Shown one piece after another: positions 30,850 through 37,535 of a stretch of 37,535 bases of DNA. The position numbers and the translations under genes were made by a program. The notes under the pieces are model-generated. The model ran no database searches and was not told where the DNA came from. It worked only from the letters and a program-made list of their open reading frames with translations. How positions within the stretch are numbered: the first letter of the stretch is position 1; each line of letters starts with the position of its first letter. The stretch is from Kiritimatiellia bacterium (GTDB lineage Bacteria; Verrucomicrobiota; Kiritimatiellia; SS1-B-03-39; UBA6053): positions 1-37,535 of the forward strand of contig JAGYLC010000007.1 of the NCBI GenBank assembly GCA_018401235.1. Direction: 5' to 3'.

Positions 30850-32576
30850 AGCGTCCCCGCAAGGCGATTGTGTTGGCGGCGGGTTTCGGGTCGCGCCTGG
30901 CTCCGTTGACGCTGGATTGTCCCAAACCTCTGGTGCCCCTGCGGGGGAAACCGATGATCGGACATGTGTTGACGCAGTTGCGGGAATGGGGGGTGCGGGA
31001 GGTGTTGGTGAATATTCATCATCTGGCGGGGGAGATGCTGCGGGAGGTTCCAGGTTGGTGTCCGGCAGGAATGCGGCTGAATTTTTCGTTCGAAGCGGAG
31101 ATTCTAGGGACGGGCGGGGGATTGCGTCGGATGCAGTGGTTTGTCGGAGACGATCCGCTGTGGGTGTGCAACGCCGATGTGTTGCAGGCGCTGAATCCCC
31201 GTCCGCTGCTGAAAGCCTATGAACGTGAAAAGCCTCTCGCCTGCTTGTGGATGGTGCCGGATGCGGGGCCGCGCTCGGTGAAAGTGGAAATGGGGAAGGT
31301 GGTGGATTTTCGCGGGGGCGGGGTTACGTTCAGTGGTTTGCATTTAGTGTCGCCGAAGCTGTGGTCGTATCTGCCGGACCAGGAGTTCTCCTCGGTGATC
31401 ACCGGCTATGAACAGGCGCTGTCCGCGGGGGAAACCATCCTGGGGGTGGAAGTGCCCGGGAGCGAATGGGCGGATGTGGGAACTCCGGAGCACTTACTGG
31501 AGGCGGCAGGGGATTCGGTCATTTTTCCCGGGGCCTGCGTGGAGGCGGGGGCTCGCTTGACCCGGGCGATTGTGGGGCCGGGAGCGAAGCTGCGCAAAGG
31601 GGTGAAGGCTTCCGGGCTGATTGTGAGTCCGCAAAGGGGCCTCTCTGAAGAGGAAAGGAAGTGGATTCCGGAGGTGGAGGCGGTGGAACTGTTGTCGGCC
31701 CGGGGATCGGATCGACGTTTTCGCCGGATCTTTACCCCCGAAGGAACCGAACTGCTGATTGTATCCGGGAGTGCGCGACCGGAAAATCTTCGCTTTGCCG
31801 GGCACGCCCGTTTTTTGCGGAAGCAGGGAATTCGGGTGCCCGCTATTTTGCAACGTCGTCAACAGGGGGCCTGGCTGCGGGTGGAGGATCTGGGGCGGGT
31901 GGATTTGCAGGAGCGCCTGTTGAAAGGGAGCAGGAAACGGAATCGCGAGGACCTGAAAAAGGTGTTGGAATTGGCAGCCTCCCTGCATGGGATACGGGTT
32001 CCGAAGGGATTCAAGCTGGAAGCTCCTTTTGATGCCGCTCTGTTTGCCTGGGAACGGAACTTGTTTCGGGAGCAGTTTTTACTTCGGCATGATCCCGCAG
32101 CCGATGTGGAGGGGCTGGATGCCGCATTAACAGAGGTGGCGAAGAAGTTGCAATCGCAGCCACGGGTCCTGTTGCACCGGGATTTGCAATGCACGAATAT
32201 CCTATGGGCCGACCGGGAGCCCGCACTGATCGATTTTCAGGGGATGCGATTGGGACCGGCTGCCTACGATCTGGGATCTTTGTTGGCGGATCCGTATGCA
32301 GGACGGACCAAAGAAGAGCAACTGGAGGCCCTGGCTTTCTACAATCGCCATGCGGAACAGCCGATTGAGGAGGAGTTTTATGCCCCGGGTGCGGTGCAGC
32401 GACTGTCGCAGGCGTTGGGGGCCTACGGACGCCTGGGAGCGATGCCGGAAACGCGCCGGTTTCTGGAGCATATACCCGAGGCCGTGCGGCAAATGGGGTT
32501 TTGGGCGGAGGATGAGTGCCTGCAACTGTGGGCAAGGTCATTTTTAGAGGGACATGAGCAGGAGAATTGGTTATGA
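30846..32576 (+). CDS. Fusion of sugar-1-phosphate nucleotidyltransferase (MurU-like) and sugar kinase (AmgK-like)
   Basis: Residues 1 to ~240 form a nucleotidyltransferase: KAIVLAAGFGSRLAPLTLDC, then PKPLVPLRGKPMIGHVL, NADVLQAL and WADVGTPEHL. A short left-handed-helix-like stretch follows (VEAGARLTRAIVGPGAKLRK). Residues ~285-576 form a phosphotransferase: LLHRDLQCTNILW (catalytic loop) and LIDFQGMRLGPAAYDLGSLL, with the DFQ typical of AmgK. In Pseudomonas, AmgK and MurU act in sequence on MurNAc in cell-wall recycling; here both lie in one 576-residue chain. The start is TTG at 30846, overlapping the previous stop, with ggagag upstream. The sugar is inferred, not shown. Confidence 0.8.
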   Translation: MKRPRKAIVLAAGFGSRLAPLTLDCPKPLVPLRGKPMIGHVLTQLREWGVREVLVNIHHLAGEMLREVPGWCPAGMRLNFSFEAEILGTGGGLRRMQWFVGDDPLWVCNADVLQALNPRPLLKAYEREKPLACLWMVPDAGPRSVKVEMGKVVDFRGGGVTFSGLHLVSPKLWSYLPDQEFSSVITGYEQALSAGETILGVEVPGSEWADVGTPEHLLEAAGDSVIFPGACVEAGARLTRAIVGPGAKLRKGVKASGLIVSPQRGLSEEERKWIPEVEAVELLSARGSDRRFRRIFTPEGTELLIVSGSARPENLRFAGHARFLRKQGIRVPAILQRRQQGAWLRVEDLGRVDLQERLLKGSRKRNREDLKKVLELAASLHGIRVPKGFKLEAPFDAALFAWERNLFREQFLLRHDPAADVEGLDAALTEVAKKLQSQPRVLLHRDLQCTNILWADREPALIDFQGMRLGPAAYDLGSLLADPYAGRTKEEQLEALAFYNRHAEQPIEEEFYAPGAVQRLSQALGAYGRLGAMPETRRFLEHIPEAVRQMGFWAEDECLQLWARSFLEGHEQENWL

Positions 32577-33678
32577 AGACGGCTCATATGCATACAAGGA
32601 ATCACATACGTTGAGCGACCCGATGGAACAAGATCGCACCGATGTCATCGAAGCATCGATGGGCCTGCCTTTCCTGGACTTGGAATTGCCGGAATTTGCG
32701 GATCCCGATTATGAGCCCGATAAAATCCGTCAACCCCGGCGCTATGGCCGGGCGGACAGTGACACCATGCCGATTACCCGGTTTCTGGCGGATCGGGGTA
32801 TGGTGGATATCCTGAAATCCGAAATGGTGGATGAACTCTACCGGGAAATTTATTGGTGTTGCCACCACATTCGGGAACTATCCACCTGTGAATCGGATGA
32901 TCCTGAATTTTGGAGTAAGGCGTTGAGGAAAACCTTGACCTATGTGCATCGGATGGAAGCGGCGGAGGAGGAATTGTTTATCGCCAATCGACCGCTGATT
33001 GTTTCCTGCGTGAAGCCGTTTTATTGGATTGGACAGATCTGGATCTCCGATTTTTTACAGGAAGGGTCCCGCGCACTTGGAAATGCGATCCGGAAGTTCG
33101 ATTTCACCCGCGGGGTTCCGTTTTTTTCCTATGCGCAGCGGTCCATACAAAATCGCTTGCGGAATTACTTTCGGGATCATATTCGATCCGGTGCACTGGG
33201 AATTCGTCCGAATGATGACATGATCAAGATTCAGGCCGTGATCGAAACCTGGCGGGATCGACAGGGGGAGGACCCCTCGGAATTGATCTTGTCCGAAATG
33301 ACGGATCTGCCGCCGGAACGAATCAAAAAGTTGTTACCTTTGGTACGACAATGGCAGCGCATGCCCGGCACCCCCCTGTCCCTGGATGCCGCACTTGGAG
33401 ATACCCATTCCTCCCTGCACGACCTGATTGCGGATCATCAACATGTGGATTCGAGCGTGGAGGTGCAGCGAAACGACGTGTGGGAGGCGGTCTCCCGCTT
33501 GCCGGAGCGATTGCAACTCATCTTAAAGCGTCGATACGTGGAAGGCTATACCCTGGATGAAGTGGGGAAGGAATTCGGACTGACCCGTGCCCGTATCAAG
33601 CAATTGCAGGATGAAGGCTTGGAGAAAACGCGGGCCTTTATGCGGGAAACCTATGCCAGGGAGCAAAATAAGTTATGA
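32554..33678 (+). CDS. Divergent sigma-70 family RNA polymerase sigma factor
   Basis: The 374-residue product has a non-standard N-terminal ~120 residues, then region 2 (IANRPLIVSCVKPFYWIGQI, DFLQEGSRALGNAIRKFDFT, GVPFFSYAQRSIQNRLRNYF), a region 3-like part (PPERIKKLLPLVRQW) and region 4 with a helix-turn-helix (RYVEGYTLDEVGKEFGLTRA, RIKQLQDEGLEK). It is not RpoD and does not fit the usual ECF layout. The ATG at 32554 is preceded by gaggga at proper spacing and overlaps the fusion gene by 23 bases; an ATG at 32623 is an alternative. The stop overlaps the rdgB start (ATGA). Confidence 0.82.
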   Translation: MSRRIGYEDGSYAYKESHTLSDPMEQDRTDVIEASMGLPFLDLELPEFADPDYEPDKIRQPRRYGRADSDTMPITRFLADRGMVDILKSEMVDELYREIYWCCHHIRELSTCESDDPEFWSKALRKTLTYVHRMEAAEEELFIANRPLIVSCVKPFYWIGQIWISDFLQEGSRALGNAIRKFDFTRGVPFFSYAQRSIQNRLRNYFRDHIRSGALGIRPNDDMIKIQAVIETWRDRQGEDPSELILSEMTDLPPERIKKLLPLVRQWQRMPGTPLSLDAALGDTHSSLHDLIADHQHVDSSVEVQRNDVWEAVSRLPERLQLILKRRYVEGYTLDEVGKEFGLTRARIKQLQDEGLEKTRAFMRETYAREQNKL

Positions 33679-34286
33679 CAAAGAATCCACTTACCTTCGC
33701 CAGCGGAAACGCCCATAAGTGCGAGGAAATACAAGACATGTTGGGCGTAGCGCTTCGGAGTTTGCGTGATCTGGACGATCCTCCCGAATTGATTGAAGAT
33801 GGGGACAGCTTTGAGGCGAACGCTCTCATTAAAGCCCGCGGCTTGGCGGCCCATCTCAATGGGTGGGCGTTGGCGGACGACTCCGGTTTGTCGGTTGAAG
33901 CGTTGGGAGGGGCCCCCGGAATTCATTCAGCCCGCTTTGCGGGAGTTCATGGAGACGATGCGGCAAACAATCGGCTTCTCTTGGAAAAACTCCGGGGTGA
34001 GGATAACCGACGGGCAAAATTCGTGTGTGTGCTGGCGCTGTGCGGCCCCGATGGAGAAGAATGGGTGGTTCGCGGGGAATGTCATGGCGAAATCGCGCAC
34101 GAAGCCAGTGGCGAAAACGGTTTCGGATACGATCCGTTATTTCATCCCTGCGGATACGAAAAAAGTTTTGCGGAAGTGGGCGAGGAGGTTAAAAACCGAA
34201 TTTCGCATCGTGCGGAAGCCGTTAAGACCATCTTGACTCTGCCTGCCCAGCCCTTACAGCAATTTTTAACATCAGAACAGAAGTAG
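33675..34286 (+). CDS. rdgB: dITP/XTP pyrophosphatase (HAM1/RdgB family)
   Basis: The enzyme hydrolyses non-canonical purine triphosphates (dITP, XTP) before they enter DNA or RNA. The 203-residue length is normal. The substrate motif [13 protein letters not shown] is at the start. It is followed by [34 protein letters not shown] with SARFAG, and [10 protein letters not shown]; the C-terminal ISHRAEAVK is also present. Its ATG overlaps the sigma-factor stop. The exonuclease gene starts two bases after its stop, so the two DNA-quality genes are coupled. Confidence 0.93.
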   Translation: MTKNPLTFASGNAHKCEEIQDMLGVALRSLRDLDDPPELIEDGDSFEANALIKARGLAAHLNGWALADDSGLSVEALGGAPGIHSARFAGVHGDDAANNRLLLEKLRGEDNRRAKFVCVLALCGPDGEEWVVRGECHGEIAHEASGENGFGYDPLFHPCGYEKSFAEVGEEVKNRISHRAEAVKTILTLPAQPLQQFLTSEQK

Positions 34287-34288
34287 AA

Positions 34289-35074
34289 ATGAGTATTAAA
34301 ATTATATCCTGGAATGTGAACGGCATCCGTGCCTGTCTGAAAAAAGGCTTTGCGGAATTCGTGGAGGCGGAACAACCAGACATCTTGTGTCTGCAGGAAA
34401 TCAAAGCCTTTCCTGCTCAGGTTCCTTATGAATTTCCCTCGGAATATCAGGTGATCTGGAATCCTGCTAAAAAACCAGGCTATTCGGGAACCCTCATGGC
34501 CACAAAATTACCGATTTTGCGTCAGGAAATGGGCATTGGGATCGAAAAACACGATCAGGAGGGGAGGGTGATTGCGGTCGAGCATCCCGATTTCTGGATG
34601 GTCACCGTGTACACCCCGAATTCTAAAAACGAACTTCAGAGATTGCCCTATCGGAGTGAAGAATGGGATGTGGATTTTTTGGCCTATATGAAAAAGCTGG
34701 AGCAAAGCAAACCCGTGGTCTTTTGCGGAGACCTGAATGTGGCCCATCAGGAAATCGATTTGGCAAATCCCCGGAGCAACCACAAAAACGCTGGTTTTAC
34801 CGACGAGGAGAGGGCGGGATTTGACAATATCGTGGAAGCCGGATTCGTTGACAGCTTTCGTGCCCTGCACCCCGATGAACTCGGAGCCTATAGTTGGTGG
34901 AGCTATCGAGCCGCCGCCCGAACCCGAAACGTGGGCTGGAGAATCGACTACGTTTGCCTCTCCCCAACCCTCCGTCCAGACCTGGAACAAGCCTTCATCC
35001 GACAGGACGTCATGGGATCCGATCATTGCCCCGTCGGAGCTGTTCTACATTCAACCAAGAGACAAGGAATCTGA
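34289..35074 (+). CDS. xth: Exodeoxyribonuclease III
   Basis: An AP endonuclease / 3'-5' exonuclease for base-excision repair. The 261 residues have the full EEP fold: [24 protein letters not shown] (metal Glu), [21 protein letters not shown] (Asp and Asn), [10 protein letters not shown] and [11 protein letters not shown] (catalytic Asp-His). The ATG follows an agaagtag stretch at the rdgB end. It is close upstream of a nucleotidyltransferase gene on the same strand. Confidence 0.93.
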   Translation: MSIKIISWNVNGIRACLKKGFAEFVEAEQPDILCLQEIKAFPAQVPYEFPSEYQVIWNPAKKPGYSGTLMATKLPILRQEMGIGIEKHDQEGRVIAVEHPDFWMVTVYTPNSKNELQRLPYRSEEWDVDFLAYMKKLEQSKPVVFCGDLNVAHQEIDLANPRSNHKNAGFTDEERAGFDNIVEAGFVDSFRALHPDELGAYSWWSYRAAARTRNVGWRIDYVCLSPTLRPDLEQAFIRQDVMGSDHCPVGAVLHSTKRQGI

Positions 35075-35118
35075 AAAGAGATTATCGGAAACCTTGGATT
35101 AAACCCTTTAGTTTGCTT

Positions 35119-36021
35119 ATGAAACCTACATTAATTGTTTTGGCCGCAGGAATGGGAAGTCGCTATGGCGGCTTGAAACAACTGGACCCGGTGGGTCCCT
35201 CGGGTGAAGTGATTCTGGATTACTCGGTATATGACTCCATTCGGGCGGGATTCGGGAAGGTGGTGTTTGTGATCCGTCGGGATATTGAGGAGGCTTTTAA
35301 GCAACAGGTGGGATCTAAATATGAACATCGGCTGCCAGTCGAATATGCCTTTCAGGAATTGGGCGATGTGCCGGAAGGATTTTCGGTGCCGGAGGGGCGG
35401 ATGAAACCCTGGGGAACGGTTCACGCGATGCTGGCCGCACGTGAAGTGGTTAAGGAACCCTTCGGAGCCATCAATGCGGACGATTTTTACGGTCCGGGCT
35501 CTTTTCGCTTGTTGGCAGAGGCTCTGCAGAATCGTGAAGTCGATTCTTCCGAGTATGTATTAGTTGCCTACCCCCTGAAAAATACGGTGAGCCCGCACGG
35601 AACGGTGTCGCGGGGAGTCTGCGAGGTGAGCGGGGAGGGGCAATTGGTTTCCGTGGAGGAGTGTCATGAGATTCATCCGGTCGTGGAGGGCATCCAACTC
35701 AGCTGCGGATCAGGGGTGGAGGTGGTGGAGGGGTCCCAGTTGGTGTCGATGAATACCTGGGGTTTCACGCCGCGCTTTTTTGAGCAGGGAATGGATGGGT
35801 TCACGGCCTTTCTGCAAGACGTGCCCGATCCCCTGAAGTCGGAATATTACATTCCGTCCTTGGTGCAGGAATTGATTGACCGCGGGGAGGGTCGGGTGGA
35901 GGTGATTCCGTCGGGAGAATCCTGGCTGGGGGTCACCTATCCCGAGGACAAAGCGGCGGTGCAGGAGGGATTACGCAAGCTGGTCGCGCAAGGGGTATAT
36001 CCCGCTTCGTTGTGGGGGTGA
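35119..36021 (+). CDS. Sugar-phosphate nucleotidyltransferase (NTP-transferase fold)
   Basis: The 300-residue product starts MKPTLIVLAAGMGSRYGGLK, a nucleotide-binding signature, then QLDPVGPSGEVILDYSVYDS, EGRMKPWGTVHAML, INADDFYG (metal Asp) and SEYYIPSLVQELID. It resembles glucose-1-phosphate thymidylyl/uridylyltransferase-like enzymes of the NTP_transferase family. Its substrate is unknown. It is the second sugar nucleotidyltransferase in this operon besides the MurU-like domain. The ATG at 35119 was chosen over a longer reading that overlaps xth; dinB follows after six bases. Confidence 0.82.
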   Translation: MKPTLIVLAAGMGSRYGGLKQLDPVGPSGEVILDYSVYDSIRAGFGKVVFVIRRDIEEAFKQQVGSKYEHRLPVEYAFQELGDVPEGFSVPEGRMKPWGTVHAMLAAREVVKEPFGAINADDFYGPGSFRLLAEALQNREVDSSEYVLVAYPLKNTVSPHGTVSRGVCEVSGEGQLVSVEECHEIHPVVEGIQLSCGSGVEVVEGSQLVSMNTWGFTPRFFEQGMDGFTAFLQDVPDPLKSEYYIPSLVQELIDRGEGRVEVIPSGESWLGVTYPEDKAAVQEGLRKLVAQGVYPASLWG

Positions 36022-36027
36022 GGAGCG

Positions 36028-37209
36028 ATGGCCTCAAATCGGTGCATCCTGCATGTGGACATGGACGCCTTTTTCGCGTCGGTGGAGCAGCGGGATTTTC
36101 CTGAGTTAAAAGGGAAACCGCTGGTCGTGGGCGGCTCATCCGATCAGCGGGGAGTGGTGTCGGCGGCGAGTTACGAAGCGCGAAAGTTCGGTATTCACTC
36201 GGCTATGCCGCTACGGGAGGCGTATCGACGATGTCCCCACGCCATTTTTCGTCCGGTGCGGATGCAGGCCTATCGCCTGGCATCCAAGCAGATTTTTGCG
36301 ATTTTCGACGGCTATACCCCTCTCATTCAACCGCTTTCGGTGGATGAAGCGTTTATGGATATTACCGGGGTACTGCATTTATGGGAGAACGATGAGGTCA
36401 AGATTGGAGAGGCGATACGGGCTGAAATTGCGGAAAAGTGTGGGCTGACCGCTTCGGTGGGGATTGCCGGGAACAAATTTCTGGCCAAATTGGCTTCGGA
36501 TATGGACAAGCCGGACGGTCTGACCGTAGTCCCGAGGGAGGCTGAAGAGATTTTGGCTTTTCTGGCACCGTTGGATGTGGGGCGTATCTGGGGGGTGGGT
36601 GCCAAAACGAAGCAGGTGTTGAATCAGCAGGGATTTCATCAAGCGGGAGAACTTCAGGCGGCGGGCGTCCAGCGATTGGTGGACTTGTTCGGGGAAGCTT
36701 CGGGGCAACATCTGTTTGCGTTGGCGAATGGCTGGGATGAGCGTCCGGTGCATGAGCGGGAAGCGGAGAAGAGCATTTCCAATGAGCATACCTACGATGA
36801 AAATCAGCGGGATCACGCGGTTCATCACCAAACCCTCCTGCAATTGACGGAAAAAGTGGGGCGTCGCCTGCGGGCGTCGGGATATTGGGCGGGTTGCGTG
36901 CAGGTGAAGATTCGCAGTCATGTGTTCAAAACTTTCACGCGGCAGCGTCAACTGTCACTGCCCACCCGACGGGACCAGGATTTATTCGAGGTGGTGTGCT
37001 CGTTGTATGAAGCCTTTAATCCCGCCTGGCCGGTACGACTGCTTGGGGTGGGAGTGACGCATCTTCAGGAACGTCCGGAGGGAAAGGGGATGCAGTTGGA
37101 TCTATTTGAGACACCGGAAACACCCAAAAGCACCACCTTGGATGAAACGATTGACAAGATTCGGGAGAAATACGGGGTGGGGGCTGTGAAACGGGGAAAA
37201 TGGGCGTAG
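36028..37209 (+). CDS. dinB: DNA polymerase IV (Y-family)
   Basis: A translesion polymerase. The 393 residues begin with ILHVDMDAFFASVEQRDFPE (first catalytic Asp), then VVSAASYEARKFGIHSAMP, SVDEAFMDIT (second Asp and Glu), SVGIAGNKFLAKLASDMDKP, and a thumb with GRIWGVGAKTKQVL. The little-finger domain follows, and a QLDLFE segment near residue 356 resembles a beta-clamp-binding motif. A gaggag site lies just before the ATG. It closes the seven-gene operon; its stop lies in a partial duplicate of the downstream repeat (tgggcgtagttgcc / tgggcgtagttccc). No LexA-like box was recognised. Confidence 0.93.
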   Translation: MASNRCILHVDMDAFFASVEQRDFPELKGKPLVVGGSSDQRGVVSAASYEARKFGIHSAMPLREAYRRCPHAIFRPVRMQAYRLASKQIFAIFDGYTPLIQPLSVDEAFMDITGVLHLWENDEVKIGEAIRAEIAEKCGLTASVGIAGNKFLAKLASDMDKPDGLTVVPREAEEILAFLAPLDVGRIWGVGAKTKQVLNQQGFHQAGELQAAGVQRLVDLFGEASGQHLFALANGWDERPVHEREAEKSISNEHTYDENQRDHAVHHQTLLQLTEKVGRRLRASGYWAGCVQVKIRSHVFKTFTRQRQLSLPTRRDQDLFEVVCSLYEAFNPAWPVRLLGVGVTHLQERPEGKGMQLDLFETPETPKSTTLDETIDKIREKYGVGAVKRGKWA

Positions 37210-37217
37210 TTGCCTGG

Positions 37218-37246
37218 GCGTAGTTCCCTCCGTCCCCGAGGGAAAA
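37218..37246. repeat. Dispersed palindromic repeat, copy 2 (partner at 1955-1983)
   Basis: The 29-base sequence equals copy 1 except for one base in the stem (CTCC instead of CTCG), which leaves a 6-bp stem. It begins nine bases after the dinB stop, just as copy 1 begins shortly after the map stop. Confidence 0.75.
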
Positions 37247-37270
37247 TAGGAGGGGTCCCGGGCACTGGCA

Positions 37271-37310
37271 CGTTCAGCGTTCGACGTTCAACGTTGGAAA
37301 TTCAACGTTC
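37271..37310. repeat. GTTCAACGTT-type short repeats
   Basis: CGTTCAGCGTTC, GACGTTCAACGTT and TTCAACGTTC follow each other as degenerate 6- to 9-base units. AACGTT itself is palindromic, so the block can fold in several ways. It sits between dinB and the small ORF at 37349. Confidence 0.6.
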
Positions 37311-37348
37311 GGATTTGAATACGTGATCTTTGGGTGTCATTTTCCAAC

Positions 37349-37519
37349 ATGGAACGTGTCATCAATAAAGCCGGTTCATTCGCGGAAGCGGACATGTGGG
37401 ATCAAGCTCAGCAAAGAGCCATGACTCCCGAACAGCGCATGCGCATCGCCAAGGCCCTGCGGGATCGTTTTTTCTCCTGTCCCAGAAAGGATCTTCGCGA
37501 ATGGCATCCGAAGAAATAG
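37349..37519 (+). CDS. Small conserved-looking protein of unknown function
   Basis: The ATG at 37349 begins a 56-residue product (MERVINKAGSFAEADMWDQA, then LTP-like MTPEQRMRIAKALRDRFF and DLREWHPKK). The helical, charged pattern with xPEQR...LRxRFF resembles small proteins often encoded just upstream of a nucleotidyltransferase-type toxin, so an antitoxin role is possible. The following gene is outside the window, so this cannot be tested here. There is no clear ribosome-binding site. A start at 37334 would add five residues. Confidence 0.45.
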   Translation: MERVINKAGSFAEADMWDQAQQRAMTPEQRMRIAKALRDRFFSCPRKDLREWHPKK

Positions 37520-37535
37520 GCCAAGGCTATTTCTC

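Overview
This is a GC-rich bacterial chromosome segment carrying mainly housekeeping genes, with a high density of dispersed palindromic repeats and decayed genes between them. Gene content and style suggest a Gram-negative member of the PVC group, most likely Verrucomicrobiota (Opitutia-like). The clues are a tripartite efflux system with a lipoprotein TolC, an NqrM-like protein, the arginine decarboxylase / carboxyspermidine route to spermidine, an AmgK/MurU-type fusion and many GTCATTGG-type repeats. The assignment is inference from gene style; no 16S rRNA gene or phylogeny is available here.

Layout. (1) 1-1942, + strand: the end of a ribosomal-protein-type operon (secY 3' end, adk, map). 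It stops abruptly after map. (2) 2222-4915: a degraded module of circularly permuted ATP-grasp / alpha-E / transglutaminase genes. One ORF joins the start of an ATP-grasp protein to the end of an alpha-E protein, a second lacks two internal blocks yet stays in frame, and the transglutaminase and a convergent UPF0316-type membrane gene are both cut off at a shared junction. (3) 4995-8446, - strand: an operon of a C39-like secreted peptidase, TrhO (tRNA hydroxylation) and a WaaP/Kdo-kinase-like protein. Divergent from it on + are miaB and a Sua5/TsaC gene, so three tRNA-modification genes lie together. (4) 10898-12375: repeats, a small NqrM-like gene, and the remnant of an MmeI-like restriction-modification methyltransferase. 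(5) 12376-17378, - strand: a spermidine-synthesis cluster (carboxynorspermidine dehydrogenase, arginine decarboxylase, carboxynorspermidine decarboxylase), interrupted by a truncated four-helix-bundle gene in TGACCAATGAC repeats and by a 137-bp inverted-repeat element. (6) 17512-22415: a frameshifted membrane gene, plsC (-), a HAD phosphatase, a DEAD-box helicase and malate dehydrogenase. (7) 22482-29413, +: a MarR regulator, a membrane-anchored coiled-coil protein, a TolC-like lipoprotein, an HlyD-type adaptor and MacB-type ATPase and permease genes, forming one export system. (8) 29704-37209, +: a tightly packed operon of an RlmL-like methyltransferase, a MurU-AmgK-type fusion, a divergent sigma-70 factor, rdgB, xth, a sugar nucleotidyltransferase and dinB, with several start/stop overlaps. 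The window closes with repeats and a small unknown ORF.

The most notable points are: the module at 2.2-4.9 kb with three in-frame internal deletions; two same-length copies of a 137-bp inverted-repeat element 15.8 kb apart; a repeat family that surrounds a truncated four-helix-bundle gene at one site, appears gene-less at another, and supplies the start codon of speA; a probable ATA start codon; and a cell-wall-recycling-type fusion gene followed directly by a sigma factor. I saw no CRISPR array, tRNA, rRNA, integrase or transposase gene.
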